DNA of 61,073 bases, from the NCBI GenBank assembly GCA_021850325.1, contig JAJZMF010000022.1, positions 1 through 61,073 of the forward strand, read 5' to 3'. The position numbers and the translations under genes were made by a program. The stretch is from Actinomycetes bacterium. GTDB lineage: Bacteria; Actinomycetota; Acidimicrobiia; Acidimicrobiales; Palsa-688. Below, in pieces: positions 9,196 to 18,261 of the stretch (position 1 is the stretch's first letter; each line of letters begins with the position of its first letter). Below the pieces are notes generated by a model. The model was not told the DNA's origin. It did not search any database and saw only the letters and a program-made list of their open reading frames with translations.

Positions 9196-9253
9196 GTGAC
9201 AGGTCGGTGATCATCTGTAACGGAACTGTGATGGTCTGTAACAGTTGTGTGAG
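9196..9253 (+). promoter_or_regulatory. Six phased GTRAC-like half-sites (predicted response-regulator array)
   Basis: Half-sites GTGAC 9196, GTGAT 9207, GTAAC 9217, GTGAT 9228, GTAAC 9238 and GTGAG 9249 are spaced 11, 10, 11, 10, 11 bp, so all lie on one face of the helix. Each pair forms GTRAC-N6-GTGAK, and the pairs repeat every 21 bp. The array fills the intergenic region between the two divergent ASST-locus operons. OmpR-family regulators such as MtrA typically bind direct repeats of this kind. Thirteen bases (GTAACAGTTGTGT) recur exactly upstream of the response-regulator gene at 51069. Confidence 0.7.
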
Positions 9254-9329
9254 AGCCGCAGCGTGCACAGTTTACGGCACTTTGCTGCGCGGTATTGTGC
9301 CGCCACACCCGTAGTGAAGGAGCGGTTTC

Positions 9330-10037
9330 ATGAAGGTAATCGGCGCAGGCCTGCCCCGCACGGCGACGCTCACCCAGAAGCTGGCACTGGAGACGCTCGG
9401 CTTCGCCCCCTGCTACCACATGGTGAGCGTCCTCTCCGACCTGTCCCTGGTGCCGCGCTGGCGGGAGGCCTTGGAAGGGCGAGGGGAGTGGGACGAGATC
9501 TTCGGTGCCTACGCGGCCACGGTCGACTGGCCGGGGGCGTTCTTCTACCGGGAGCTCATGGAGGCCTACCCCGAGGCCAAGGTCCTGCTCAGCGTACGGC
9601 CGGGCGAAGCCTGGGAGCAGAGCATGGCCTCGACCATCTGGGGGGTCTTCTACGGGGACATGCTCATGTGCGACCTCTCGACAGCCTGGGGACGCGTCGA
9701 TGCCGGATGGGCGTCGTACATCGCCCTCATGAAGCAGATGTGGGAGAAGAGCGGGCTGCTGGCCGGGGAGGACGGTCCCGGTGACGGCTCCATGGCCCGG
9801 GCCATGGAGCGCTACAACGCCGAGGTCAAGGCCACTGTCCCCGCCGACCGGCTGCTCGTGTGGTCGCCGGCGGACGGCTGGGGCCCGCTGTGCGACTTCC
9901 TCGAGGTCCCAGTGCCCGAGGCGCCCCTGCCCCGTGTGAACGACTCGCAGGCGTTCGCGGAGCGCATCATCTCCTCTGCACTGGCAGCGATCAACCGCTG
10001 GGCCGGTGCGCAGGCGGTGATGGCTGCGCCCAAGTGA
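9330..10037 (+). CDS. Cytosolic sulfotransferase (Sulfotransfer_4 type)
   Basis: About 235 residues, no signal peptide. It resembles the PF17784 sulfotransferases that use PAPS. The N-terminal 5'-phosphosulfate-binding loop reads GLPRTATLTQ (the usual GxPRTGT with Gly replaced by Ala), followed by LGFAPCYHM. A second family block is PEAKVLLSVRPGEAW near residues 84-98. The start has a good ribosome-binding site (AAGGAG). Its stop overlaps the next gene's GTG (GTGA), so the exporter-ASST fusion is translationally coupled to it. The acceptor is unknown. Confidence 0.8.
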   Translation: MKVIGAGLPRTATLTQKLALETLGFAPCYHMVSVLSDLSLVPRWREALEGRGEWDEIFGAYAATVDWPGAFFYRELMEAYPEAKVLLSVRPGEAWEQSMASTIWGVFYGDMLMCDLSTAWGRVDAGWASYIALMKQMWEKSGLLAGEDGPGDGSMARAMERYNAEVKATVPADRLLVWSPADGWGPLCDFLEVPVPEAPLPRVNDSQAFAERIISSALAAINRWAGAQAVMAAPK

Positions 10038-13030
10038 GCACCTCAGGGCCCGCGGTCGCCGCGGCCCCTACCGGCGGGCAGTCGACGCCCGGCGGGGCAG
10101 GGCACAGCGGGCCCGGGTACCCCGGAGCAGGGCCGGCCCGCCCCGGCCTCCTGCTCGGGGTGAGCTGTGCCGCGCAGTTCATGGTCATCCTCGACCTCTC
10201 GATCGTCAATGTCGCCCTGCCATCCGTGCAGGCGAGCCTGTCTTTCTCGAGCACGGGCCTGCAGTGGGTGGTGGACGCCTACGCCATCGTGTTCGCGGGC
10301 ACGCTCATGCTCGGCGGCAGGGTCGCCGACCACTTCGGCCTCCGGCGGACCTTCGTTGCCGCTCTGGGCCTCTTCTCGTTGACCTCGCTGGTCGGTGGCC
10401 TTGCCGTTGACTCGGGGATGCTGGTGGTGGCCAGGGCCGCCCAGGGCCTGAGCGGGGCCCTGATGGCCGCCACCTCGCTGGCGGTGATAACCGCATCGTT
10501 CCCGGCCGGGCAGGCGCGGAACCGGGCCATCGGCCTCTGGGGGGCCATGAACGGTGCCGGGGGGGCGGTCGGCACCCTGGCTGGTGGGGTGCTGACCCAG
10601 GAAGCGGGCTGGAGATGGGTGCTCCTCATCAACCCGCCCATCGGCCTGGCCGCGGCCTTTGTCGCCTACCGGGTGGTCACCGGGCACGGGCGGGGCACGC
10701 GGGCCGGCTTCGACGTGGTGGGAGCAGCGACGCTGACCGCGGGCCAGTTGGTACTGGTGTACGGGGTGGTCCAGGGCGGCCAGCTCGGCTGGGCCGCCCC
10801 GGGCGCGGTGGTGCCCATGCTCGTGGGGGCGGGGCTGTTGGGGCTCTTCGCGCTCGTCGAGACCCGGGCGCGCAACCCGCTCGTGCCGCTGCGCTCACTG
10901 AGCCGCCCGGTGAAGGTGGCCAACCTCATCGTCCTCCTCTTCAGTGCCTCGCTGTTCTCAATGTGGTACGTCAGCTCGCTCTACCTCCAGCAGGTGCTGG
11001 GCCTCTCGCCCCTGGCGACCGGCCTGGCCTTCCTGCCCATGGCGCTCGCCATCTTCGCGGTGGCCTCCCGGGCCGGGCGACTGGTCGGCCGTCTGGGGGT
11101 GCGGGCCGTCCTCGGCAGCGGCCTGCTCCTCATGGCCGTGGGCATGCTCCTGTTGGCCCGTGCCGTCCCCTCGGGCAGTGCATGGGCGTACGTGGTGCTG
11201 CCCGGTGTGCTCACTGCGGCCGGTATCGGGCTCTCCATCGTGCCCTCCACCATCTATGCCACCCAGGGGGCGGCCCGAGCCCAGGCGGGCATGGCCTCGG
11301 GCCTGGTCAACACGGCGCGCCAAGCGGGAGCGGGGATCGGGCTGGCCCTGCTCGTGTCGCTTGCCACCAGGCAGACGAGCGCCGAGGTGGCCCGACAGGT
11401 CGGCGTGCCCCAGGCTCTCACCGACGGCTTCCGCCTGGCGTACCTGGCCGGGGCTGCCTGCGTGGTGGCCGCCCTGGTGGTGACCATCGCCTGGGCCCGC
11501 CCTGCGGCACCCTCCGGTGTGCCCAGCGACCGTCGGGCCCTGGTGGCGCTCGTCGCCACGCTGGCATGCTTCATCGGGGCGGACCTCGGCCTGGCCCGGG
11601 GCGCAGGTGCCCCCATCGGGGAGTACACCACGGCGTCGACGTGGAGCTTCGTCACCCAGCCCGGTCTGCACCCGCCCAAGGTGGTGGCGGACGCGGCAGC
11701 ACCTGGCGCCCACCTACCGGGCGACGTGCTCGTCGCCAACTTCTACAACCTGGGTTACGGGCCCATGTACGGCCAGAGCGGGCCGCTGGTGCTGGGGCGG
11801 GGGCTGCAGCCGGTCTGGTTCCACCCGGTGCCCAAGGACGTTGTGGCGTCCAACCTCGAGGAGCAGGCCTACCTGGGCCATCCCGTGCTCACCTGGTGGC
11901 AGGGCGTCGTCTCCTCGACCGGCGCCACCGAGAGCGGCGAGGACGTCGTCGTCAACCAGCACTACCGGACCGTGGCCCGCCTGCGGGGCCGGGACGGCTG
12001 GGTCATCACCATGCACGAGATGATCCTCCAGGGCCACTACGCGTGGGTGACTGCCAGCAAGGACGTGCCCATGGACCTGTCCCGCTACGGAGGCAGCGTG
12101 GACGGGGTCCTCGACGACTCGGCGGTACAGGAGTACGACCTGCGGACCGGCCGGCTCGTCTACACCTGGGACGCCCTTCACCACGTGCCTCTGAGCAGTT
12201 CCCACGCTCAGCCTCCGGCCAACGGCTTCCCCTGGGACGCCTACCACGCCAACTCCATAAGCCTGGCGCCGGGGGGAAGGTTCCTGGTGTCCATGCGCAA
12301 CACATGGGCCGCCTACATGGTCGACGAGCACAGCGGCAGCGTGCAGTGGCAGCTGGGGGGCAGGGGCTCGACCATTGCCGTGCCGGCCCGGGCCACGTTC
12401 CGCTGGCAGCACGATGTGAAGCTCACCCGGCCCGACCAGGTGACCCTGTTCAACGACAACTGTTGCGAGATAACAGGGGCGGGCACCTACCTCGCCCCCT
12501 CCGGGCCGTCGGCGGCCGAGGTGCTACGCCTGCACCTGTCCCAGCACCGCGCCGGCCTGGAGGCGGCCTACCGGCGGGGGCCCCACTACTCCGCGGCCTA
12601 CATGGGCAACGTGGAGCTGCTCCCCGACGGCAACGTCTTCGTGGGCTGGGGGTCGCAACCGAACTTCAGCGAGTTCTCCCCCGGGGGCAGGCTGCTGATG
12701 GACGCTGCCTTCCCGGGCCCGGACCTCAGCTACCGGGCGCTGGTCGCCCGGTGGTCGGCCACCCCTTGGTACCCACCGGTGGGCGCGGCCCGGTCCGTGC
12801 CCGGCGGCACCGCCGTCTACGCCAGCTGGAACGGTGCGACCGGGGTCGTGGCCTGGCGGGTGCTCGCCGGCAGCTCACCCCAGCGGCTGGGCAGGGTGGC
12901 CGAAGCCCGTTCGTCCGGGTTCGAGACTGCCCTGAGGGCGCCCTCGACCGGTTTCTACCAGGTCCAGGCCCTGGGCCGGGCGGGCCAGGTCCTCGGCACC
13001 TCCAAGGTGTTCAGGCCCGCCCCCCGCTAG
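10034..13030 (+). CDS. MFS exporter fused to an extracytoplasmic arylsulfotransferase-family domain (copy 2)
   Basis: A 998-residue two-part protein. Residues about 38-490 form a 14-segment DHA2 (EmrB/QacA-type) exporter with the motifs LDLSIVNVALP, GRVADHFGLRR and WRWVLLINPP. Residues about 545-990 are a PF14269 ASST beta-propeller: AYHANSISL (about 737), SMRNTWAAYMVD, FRWQHDV (about 791), GNVELLPDG, VGWGSQPNFSEF and ASWNGAT. A further hydrophobic segment at about 500-520 (LVALVATLACFIGADLGLA) is a likely 15th helix that would place the ASST domain outside the cytoplasm, as its Tat-exported paralogues would be. The GTG start overlaps the sulfotransferase stop (GTGA); the frame is open further upstream. 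I know of no described exporter-ASST fusion. Confidence 0.83.
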   Translation: MSTSGPAVAAAPTGGQSTPGGAGHSGPGYPGAGPARPGLLLGVSCAAQFMVILDLSIVNVALPSVQASLSFSSTGLQWVVDAYAIVFAGTLMLGGRVADHFGLRRTFVAALGLFSLTSLVGGLAVDSGMLVVARAAQGLSGALMAATSLAVITASFPAGQARNRAIGLWGAMNGAGGAVGTLAGGVLTQEAGWRWVLLINPPIGLAAAFVAYRVVTGHGRGTRAGFDVVGAATLTAGQLVLVYGVVQGGQLGWAAPGAVVPMLVGAGLLGLFALVETRARNPLVPLRSLSRPVKVANLIVLLFSASLFSMWYVSSLYLQQVLGLSPLATGLAFLPMALAIFAVASRAGRLVGRLGVRAVLGSGLLLMAVGMLLLARAVPSGSAWAYVVLPGVLTAAGIGLSIVPSTIYATQGAARAQAGMASGLVNTARQAGAGIGLALLVSLATRQTSAEVARQVGVPQALTDGFRLAYLAGAACVVAALVVTIAWARPAAPSGVPSDRRALVALVATLACFIGADLGLARGAGAPIGEYTTASTWSFVTQPGLHPPKVVADAAAPGAHLPGDVLVANFYNLGYGPMYGQSGPLVLGRGLQPVWFHPVPKDVVASNLEEQAYLGHPVLTWWQGVVSSTGATESGEDVVVNQHYRTVARLRGRDGWVITMHEMILQGHYAWVTASKDVPMDLSRYGGSVDGVLDDSAVQEYDLRTGRLVYTWDALHHVPLSSSHAQPPANGFPWDAYHANSISLAPGGRFLVSMRNTWAAYMVDEHSGSVQWQLGGRGSTIAVPARATFRWQHDVKLTRPDQVTLFNDNCCEITGAGTYLAPSGPSAAEVLRLHLSQHRAGLEAAYRRGPHYSAAYMGNVELLPDGNVFVGWGSQPNFSEFSPGGRLLMDAAFPGPDLSYRALVARWSATPWYPPVGAARSVPGGTAVYASWNGATGVVAWRVLAGSSPQRLGRVAEARSSGFETALRAPSTGFYQVQALGRAGQVLGTSKVFRPAPR

Positions 13031-13076
13031 AGGCCCGGGACCGAGGGCGCAGATGCCTGCTTGCCGGGCACGCCGG

Positions 13077-13107
13077 TACGACCGGGGCCGACCAGGCCCC
13101 GGTCGTA
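13077..13107. terminator. Bidirectional terminator-like hairpin
   Basis: A perfect 13-bp stem (TACGACCGGGGCC and its complement) with a 5-nt loop GACCA lies between the convergent MFS-ASST and small lipoprotein genes. It has no U-tract, as is common for actinobacterial terminators. Confidence 0.7.
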
Positions 13108-13122
13108 GCACCGGTGCCGTGC

Positions 13123-13305
13123 TCAGTAGCCGGGCGCCCTGGTGGTGCTGGTGGTGGAGCCGTGGCCACTCGAGCCGCCACATGCAGTGGGCACGAACAC
13201 CAGGGCCCCCAGGACCACCACAGCGGCCACGGCACGCGCCGTGCCGGTTCTCAGCGCCCCGGCCAGGGGGCGTTCATCCCGATGAGGACGTTCCACGGCA
13301 CCCAA
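13123..13305 (-). CDS. Small predicted lipoprotein
   Basis: Sixty residues: a basic N-terminus, a hydrophobic core (AVAAVVVLGALVF), a lipobox-like PTAC with Cys42 and a short Gly/Ser/Thr tail. The start is TTG, with an in-frame GTG three codons later as an alternative; neither has a strong ribosome-binding site. It is convergent with the MFS-ASST fusion. The tail is too short for a folded domain. The Pro at lipobox position -3 is atypical, so lipidation is uncertain. I do not recognise a family. Confidence 0.45.
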   Translation of the reverse strand: MGAVERPHRDERPLAGALRTGTARAVAAVVVLGALVFVPTACGGSSGHGSTTSTTRAPGY

Positions 13306-13428
13306 GCCTAACCCTGGCGGGTACCTGAGCTGAAGGTCCAGCGGTGACGGGCACAGGACTGTTACATGTGTGACCGCCAGTGCCGGTGGGGAAGGGCCGG
13401 TGCCCGGTGCCGGGCCGTGCCGGTGACG

Positions 13429-14724
13429 CTAGAGCCGGCCGAGGCGGTAGGACAGCGAAGGGCCCTTGACGGCGCCCCCGGTGACCACCGGGACGGTGGC
13501 CGAGAGCGGGCCGAGCTGGACCCGGACAGAGGCCACACGCTCGCCCGCAGCCAGTTGGTGGAGCCGGGGCCCCTCGATGACGGGCATCTGCTGGACGCTG
13601 AGCCGGGCCGTCTGGCCCGGGACGGTGAGGAAGCTCACCGGGACCGTCGTGGAGGCGGTCGTCGATGCTCCCCAGGGGCTCCTCACGTCGATCACCCTGG
13701 TCCCCGAGGGCAGGACGGTGACCTGGCGGAGCTGGGCGAACGCTGCGTTCACGAGCAGCTGGGCGTCGGAGAGCGCGCTGGCCAGGGGCTGCACGCCGGT
13801 CGCCCCCAGGACCGCCCCGAGGACCGTCAGCTCCCGGCCGGCCACCCTGCGCCGGGCGGCGAAGACGAAGTTGCCGCCGGCGGGCACCGTGGAGCCGGTC
13901 TTGACCCCGATGATCCCGTCCGTGCCGAGCACCCTGTCGTAGTTGTAGACGGTGCCGGCGACGGGCAGGTCCACCTGTGGCATGGCGACGACCTGGCGCA
14001 GGACGGGGTTGGCCATTACAACGGCAGCCAGCTTGACCATGTCGGCAGCGGTGCCCACGCTGTTGGGGTCCAGCCCGGAGGCATCGGCCAGGTGCGTCTG
14101 GTCCAGGTGCAGCGCCGCGGCCTCGGCGTTCATCTTCTGCACGAAGGCAGGCAGGCTGCCCGCGTCCCAGGTGGCCACCATGTCCGCGACATTGTCGGCG
14201 GAGGGTATGAGCATCGCCTCGAGGGCCTGGAGCTCGGTCAGCTGCTCGCCGGCCTGGACGGGTACCAGTGACTCGGACTGGGCGAGCTCGGCGGGGTAGG
14301 CGGCCGCCTCTGCCGGGCTCACGGTGAGGACGGGCCCCTGCTGGCCCGGGCGCAGTGGGTGGTCCTTCAGGAGGACCAGGGAGGTTATGAGCTTGGTCAC
14401 GCTGGCCAGGGGGCGGACAACCGTGGCGTTGACGCCGCCCAGGTCGGCGACGCCCTGGATCTCGACGTCGGCTGCGCCCAGGGCCGGCCAGGGCATCGGG
14501 GCCATCGTCCCGGGGGCCACCACCTCAGCGGGGAGCACCACCGAGGCCACGGCCGGGGGCACAGCCCGCGCCACCTGTACGCCGACGAACACCGCCCCCA
14601 GCACCGCCAGCACCACCAGGGCGGCCACCAGTCGCCTGAGGGCGATGACTGCGCCCCCGGCCCGACCGCTCCGAGGTCCTCGGTACGGGGGACGGTGGCC
14701 GCTGTAAGCCGTCGGCTGGGTCAT
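13429..14724 (-). CDS. D-alanyl-D-alanine carboxypeptidase (S11, PBP5-like)
   Basis: Low-molecular-weight penicillin-binding protein that trims the terminal D-Ala of peptidoglycan stem peptides outside the membrane. The frame is open to 15450 across trigger factor, but the protein begins at ATG 14724, giving 431 residues with one N-terminal helix (LRRLVAALVVLAVLGAVFVGV). Catalytic motifs are SxxK as SVTK in LASVTKLITS and KTG as GVKTGSTVPAGG. The second motif, normally SxN, reads S-A-D in IPSADNVADM. Divergent from tig. It fits the wall-synthesis theme of the mre/rod cluster further downstream. Confidence 0.87.
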   Translation of the reverse strand: MTQPTAYSGHRPPYRGPRSGRAGGAVIALRRLVAALVVLAVLGAVFVGVQVARAVPPAVASVVLPAEVVAPGTMAPMPWPALGAADVEIQGVADLGGVNATVVRPLASVTKLITSLVLLKDHPLRPGQQGPVLTVSPAEAAAYPAELAQSESLVPVQAGEQLTELQALEAMLIPSADNVADMVATWDAGSLPAFVQKMNAEAAALHLDQTHLADASGLDPNSVGTAADMVKLAAVVMANPVLRQVVAMPQVDLPVAGTVYNYDRVLGTDGIIGVKTGSTVPAGGNFVFAARRRVAGRELTVLGAVLGATGVQPLASALSDAQLLVNAAFAQLRQVTVLPSGTRVIDVRSPWGASTTASTTVPVSFLTVPGQTARLSVQQMPVIEGPRLHQLAAGERVASVRVQLGPLSATVPVVTGGAVKGPSLSYRLGRL

Positions 14725-14832
14725 GGAGAGGTCGCGTCGCGGCACCTGGGCAATCTTAGGGACGGCGACAGCCCGCCCCCACCCGCGCCGGGGGCTCAAC
14801 CTGGTCCTGGCGAGGTAGGCTCCGCTTCCTAT

Positions 14833-16218
14833 ATGAAAGCCGAAGTCGCTGAGTTGGACGGTAACAGGGTCCGCATCTCGGTCGAGGTCGACCAGGCGGA
14901 GGTGGACCAGGCCATCGACGAGACCTTCGTCCGCCTGGCCCGCGAGCTGGCGGTCCCCGGGTTCCGCAAGGGCAAGGTGCCCCGCAAGGTCATCGAGGCC
15001 CGGGTGGGGCGCCCCGCGGCGCGCCTGGACGCCATAGAGCACCATGTCCCGTACTGGTACGCCCGCGCCGTCAACGACCGGAGCGTGGACGTGATCACCG
15101 AGCCCGAGATCGAGCTGACCGGGGGACAGGACGACGGGGCCCTGTCGTTCGATGCCCTGGTCGAGGTCCGGCCACGCCTCGAGCTGGAGGGCTACGACGG
15201 TCTCAAGGTGACGGTACCCAGCCCCGAGGTGACCCCGGAGGACGTGCAGGCCCAGGTGGACCGGCTCCGGGGCAACTTCGCCGAGCTGGCTGTGGTCGAG
15301 CGCGAGGCACGTGCCGGGGACAGCGTGGTGGTGGACATGGCCGCCACCCGGGACGGCAAGGCTGTTCCCGGCATGGCCTACACCGACTACTCGGTGGAGC
15401 TCGGCTCGGGCAACGACCTGCCCGAGCTGGACGAGCACCTCCCGGGCCACGGGGCCGGGGCGACGGTGACCTTCGACGCCGAGATCGGTGGGGGCAGCGC
15501 CCAGGTGGAGGTCCTGGTGAAGCAGGTCCAGGAGAAGGTCCTCCCGGAGGAGACCGACGAATGGGCCGCGGACGCTTCCGAGTTCTCCACCGTGGCCGAG
15601 CTACGGGCCGACATCGAGAAGCGTATGAAGGAGATCAAGCAGGTGCAGGCGGCGGTCAGCCTGCGCAACAACACCCTGGAGGCCCTGGTGGCCCTGGTGC
15701 AGGAGGAGCCTCCGGCGGTCCTGGTGGACGCCGAGGTCAGGCGCATGGCGGAGGAGCTGGGCAACCGGCTCGACGCCCAGGGCGTCCCTCTGCCCCGGTA
15801 CCTGGAGGCCATCGGGCGCACCGTCGAGGAGGTGATCGCCGAACTGCGCGGCCAGGCGGTCCCCAACGTCAAGGCGGACCTGGCCCTGCGCGCCGTTGCC
15901 GATGCCGTGGGCATAGAGCCATCGGAGTCCGAGATGGACGACTTCCTCGCCCGCCTCGCTGCTCAGGCGGGCCTGCCGGCCGAGCCCTTCAAGCAAGAGG
16001 TCGAGCGCACAGGACGGCGGCAGGCGGTACGCTCGGACTTGAGGAAGAGCAAGGCCTTCGACTGGGTGGTCGAGCACGCCGAGGTGACTGACGAGGATGG
16101 TAGCCCGGTGGACGCGGCAGCTTTGAGACGGGGCGTTCAGGAAGCCGAGGACGGCGCTGATGCCCGTGGTGCCGGGGCTGCGGTCGAGGCCGGGTCAGCC
16201 GGGACGGAAGGGGAGTAG
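14833..16218 (+). CDS. tig: Trigger factor, ribosome-bound chaperone
   Basis: Chaperone at the ribosomal exit tunnel. The 461-residue protein starts at ATG 14833: the sequence before it in the same frame is antisense to the carboxypeptidase. The ribosome-binding signature GFRKGKVPR is at residues 43-51, an FKBP-like PPIase domain follows (about 150-240), and the C-terminal helical domain ends in an acidic Gly/Ala-rich tail. There is no Shine-Dalgarno before the ATG. A TAGGCT -10-like box ends 11 nt upstream, so a very short or absent leader is possible. The stop directly abuts the clpP start. Confidence 0.95.
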   Translation: MKAEVAELDGNRVRISVEVDQAEVDQAIDETFVRLARELAVPGFRKGKVPRKVIEARVGRPAARLDAIEHHVPYWYARAVNDRSVDVITEPEIELTGGQDDGALSFDALVEVRPRLELEGYDGLKVTVPSPEVTPEDVQAQVDRLRGNFAELAVVEREARAGDSVVVDMAATRDGKAVPGMAYTDYSVELGSGNDLPELDEHLPGHGAGATVTFDAEIGGGSAQVEVLVKQVQEKVLPEETDEWAADASEFSTVAELRADIEKRMKEIKQVQAAVSLRNNTLEALVALVQEEPPAVLVDAEVRRMAEELGNRLDAQGVPLPRYLEAIGRTVEEVIAELRGQAVPNVKADLALRAVADAVGIEPSESEMDDFLARLAAQAGLPAEPFKQEVERTGRRQAVRSDLRKSKAFDWVVEHAEVTDEDGSPVDAAALRRGVQEAEDGADARGAGAAVEAGSAGTEGE

Positions 16219-16851
16219 GTGAGGGTCGTCAGTCAGTACCACGTACCGGGGATCTTCGAGCAGACCAACCGGGGGGAGCGCGGCTACGACCTGTTCTCCC
16301 GGATGCTCGAGGAGAACATCGTCTTCCTGGGCACGCCCATCGACGACTACGTGGCCAATGCCGTCTGCGCCCAGCTCCTGTACCTCGAGTACAAGAACCC
16401 GGACAAGGACATCAGCATCTACATCAACTCGCCGGGCGGGGACATAACGGCGTTGTTCGCGGTGTACGACACCATGAAGTTCGTCCGCAACGACATCTCG
16501 ACCTTCTGCTACGGCCAGGCCGCCTCGGCCGCCGCCGTGATCCTGGCGGGCGGGACCAAGGGCAAGCGCTATGCGCTCCCCCATGCCCGCATCCTCCTGC
16601 ACCAGCCCTACGGGGGTGCAGCCGGGCAGGCCGCGGACATAGAGATCCAGGCCAAGGAGATCATCCGCATGCGGGACCTGCTCAACGAGATGATCGGCGT
16701 CGACACCGGGCAGACCCTGGAGAAGGTGCAGGCCGATACGGACCGGGACTTCATCATGAGCGCCGCGGAGGCTCAGCAGTACGGCATCATTGACGAAGTG
16801 ATAACGACACGTGAGCTGGCCGGCGTACCCCAGGCCGCCGGCGTAGCCTGA
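16219..16851 (+). CDS. clpP: ATP-dependent Clp protease proteolytic subunit
   Basis: Serine protease that forms tetradecameric rings and works with ClpX. It has 210 residues with a GTG start immediately after the tig stop. The catalytic Ser is about residue 103 (GQAASAAAV), His about 128 (ILLHQP) and Asp about 173 ([11 protein letters not shown]). The substrate-fold block NSPGGD is at 70-75. Immediately followed by clpX, 11 bp away. Only one clpP copy is seen here; actinobacteria often carry two. Confidence 0.97.
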   Translation: MRVVSQYHVPGIFEQTNRGERGYDLFSRMLEENIVFLGTPIDDYVANAVCAQLLYLEYKNPDKDISIYINSPGGDITALFAVYDTMKFVRNDISTFCYGQAASAAAVILAGGTKGKRYALPHARILLHQPYGGAAGQAADIEIQAKEIIRMRDLLNEMIGVDTGQTLEKVQADTDRDFIMSAAEAQQYGIIDEVITTRELAGVPQAAGVA

Positions 16852-16862
16852 GGAGCACGGTC

Positions 16863-18140
16863 ATGGCCAAGTTCGGCGAGTCGAGCGAGCTTGTCAAGTG
16901 CTCCTTTTGCGGCAAGTCGCAGAAGCAGGTCAAGAAGCTCATCGCCGGTCCCGGCGTCTACATCTGTGATGAGTGCATCGACCTGTGCAACGACATAATC
17001 GAGGAGGAGCTCTCGGAGCCGGCTGAGGTCCGCTTCGACGAGCTGCCCAAGCCGGCCGAGATCTTCAACTTCCTGAACGACTACGTGATCGGCCAGGAGC
17101 GGGCCAAGAAGATCCTCTCGGTGGCCGTCTACAACCACTACAAGCGCGTCCAGGCGGGTGGTTACGCCGACGGTGACGTGGAGCTGCAGAAGTCCAACAT
17201 CCTGCTCCTCGGCCCAACAGGGTGCGGCAAGACCTTCCTGGCCCAGACCCTGGCCAAGATGCTCAACGTACCCTTCGCCATCGCAGACGCCACAGCCCTC
17301 ACCGAGGCCGGTTACGTGGGCGAGGACGTGGAGAACATCCTGCTCAAGCTCATCCAGGCCGCTGACTACGACATCAAGAAGGCCGAGACGGGGATCATCT
17401 ACATCGACGAGATCGACAAGATCGCCCGTAAGAGCGAGAACCCTTCCATCACCCGGGACGTGTCGGGCGAGGGGGTCCAGCAGGCGTTGCTCAAGATCCT
17501 GGAGGGCACCACTGCCTCGGTGCCGCCCCAGGGGGGGCGCAAGCACCCCCACCAGGAGTTCATCCAGATCGACACCACCAACGTGCTGTTCATCTGTGGT
17601 GGCGCCTTCGCCGGGCTCGACCGGATAGTCCAGAGCCGGTTGGGCAAGCAGGGCATCGGGTTCCGCGCCGAGATCCGTCGGGCGAACGAGGCGGACGAGG
17701 ACGAACTGCTGTCCCACGTCCTGCCCGAGGACCTGCTCAAGTTCGGGCTCATACCGGAGTTCGTGGGCCGTCTGCCGGTGATCGGTACGGTGTCCAACCT
17801 GGACAAGGAAGCGCTGGTGCGCATCCTCACCGAGCCCAAGAACGCCCTGGTCAAGCAGTACCGTAAGGTGTTCGAGCTGGACGGTGTGGAGCTGGAGTTC
17901 ACCGAGGACGCCCTGCATGCGGTGGCGGAGCAGGCCATGCTGCGGGGGACCGGCGCACGAGGCCTCCGGGCGATCCTCGAGGAGGTCCTGCTCGAGGTGA
18001 TGTACGACCTCCCGAGCCGTTCGGACATCGGCAAGTGCGTCATCGACCGGTCGGTCGTGCTGGAGAAGGTCAACCCGACACTGGTGCCGAGGACCGACGT
18101 GGTCCACAAGGAGCCCCGGCCCCGGCGGGCGGCCAGCTAG
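16863..18140 (+). CDS. clpX: ClpX, AAA+ unfoldase of ClpXP
   Basis: Recognises and unfolds substrates for ClpP. The 425-residue protein has an N-terminal zinc-binding domain with Cys13, Cys16, Cys35 and Cys38. Walker A is GPTGCGKT near residue 117, and Walker B/sensor IIYIDEIDK lies near 178. The ClpP-binding IGF-type loop is visible as QGIGF. It is normal in length and intact. Confidence 0.97.
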   Translation: MAKFGESSELVKCSFCGKSQKQVKKLIAGPGVYICDECIDLCNDIIEEELSEPAEVRFDELPKPAEIFNFLNDYVIGQERAKKILSVAVYNHYKRVQAGGYADGDVELQKSNILLLGPTGCGKTFLAQTLAKMLNVPFAIADATALTEAGYVGEDVENILLKLIQAADYDIKKAETGIIYIDEIDKIARKSENPSITRDVSGEGVQQALLKILEGTTASVPPQGGRKHPHQEFIQIDTTNVLFICGGAFAGLDRIVQSRLGKQGIGFRAEIRRANEADEDELLSHVLPEDLLKFGLIPEFVGRLPVIGTVSNLDKEALVRILTEPKNALVKQYRKVFELDGVELEFTEDALHAVAEQAMLRGTGARGLRAILEEVLLEVMYDLPSRSDIGKCVIDRSVVLEKVNPTLVPRTDVVHKEPRPRRAAS

Positions 18141-18261
18141 GCCTCGGGGCCTTGGTCGGCGTGGGCGGGCGCCGGGCGGTTGCGGGGGTGGGGCTGTGCG
18201 CAGGTCCCCTCCCGGGTGGCCGTCCGATGGGCGGGGCCGCGGAGGAGGGTACTCGGAGCCG

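Noticed and set aside
10615-13311. 898-residue open frame inside the MFS-ASST gene (+1 shifted)
   Set aside because: Arg/Gly/Pro-rich translation with no family blocks; the overlapping frame carries clear MFS and ASST motifs. Long shadow frames are normal at this GC content.
13344-13374. GTGAC and GTTAC/GTGAC motifs upstream of the small lipoprotein
   Set aside because: Orientation is mixed and spacing is not 10 or 11 bp, unlike the phased arrays at 9196 and 50957.
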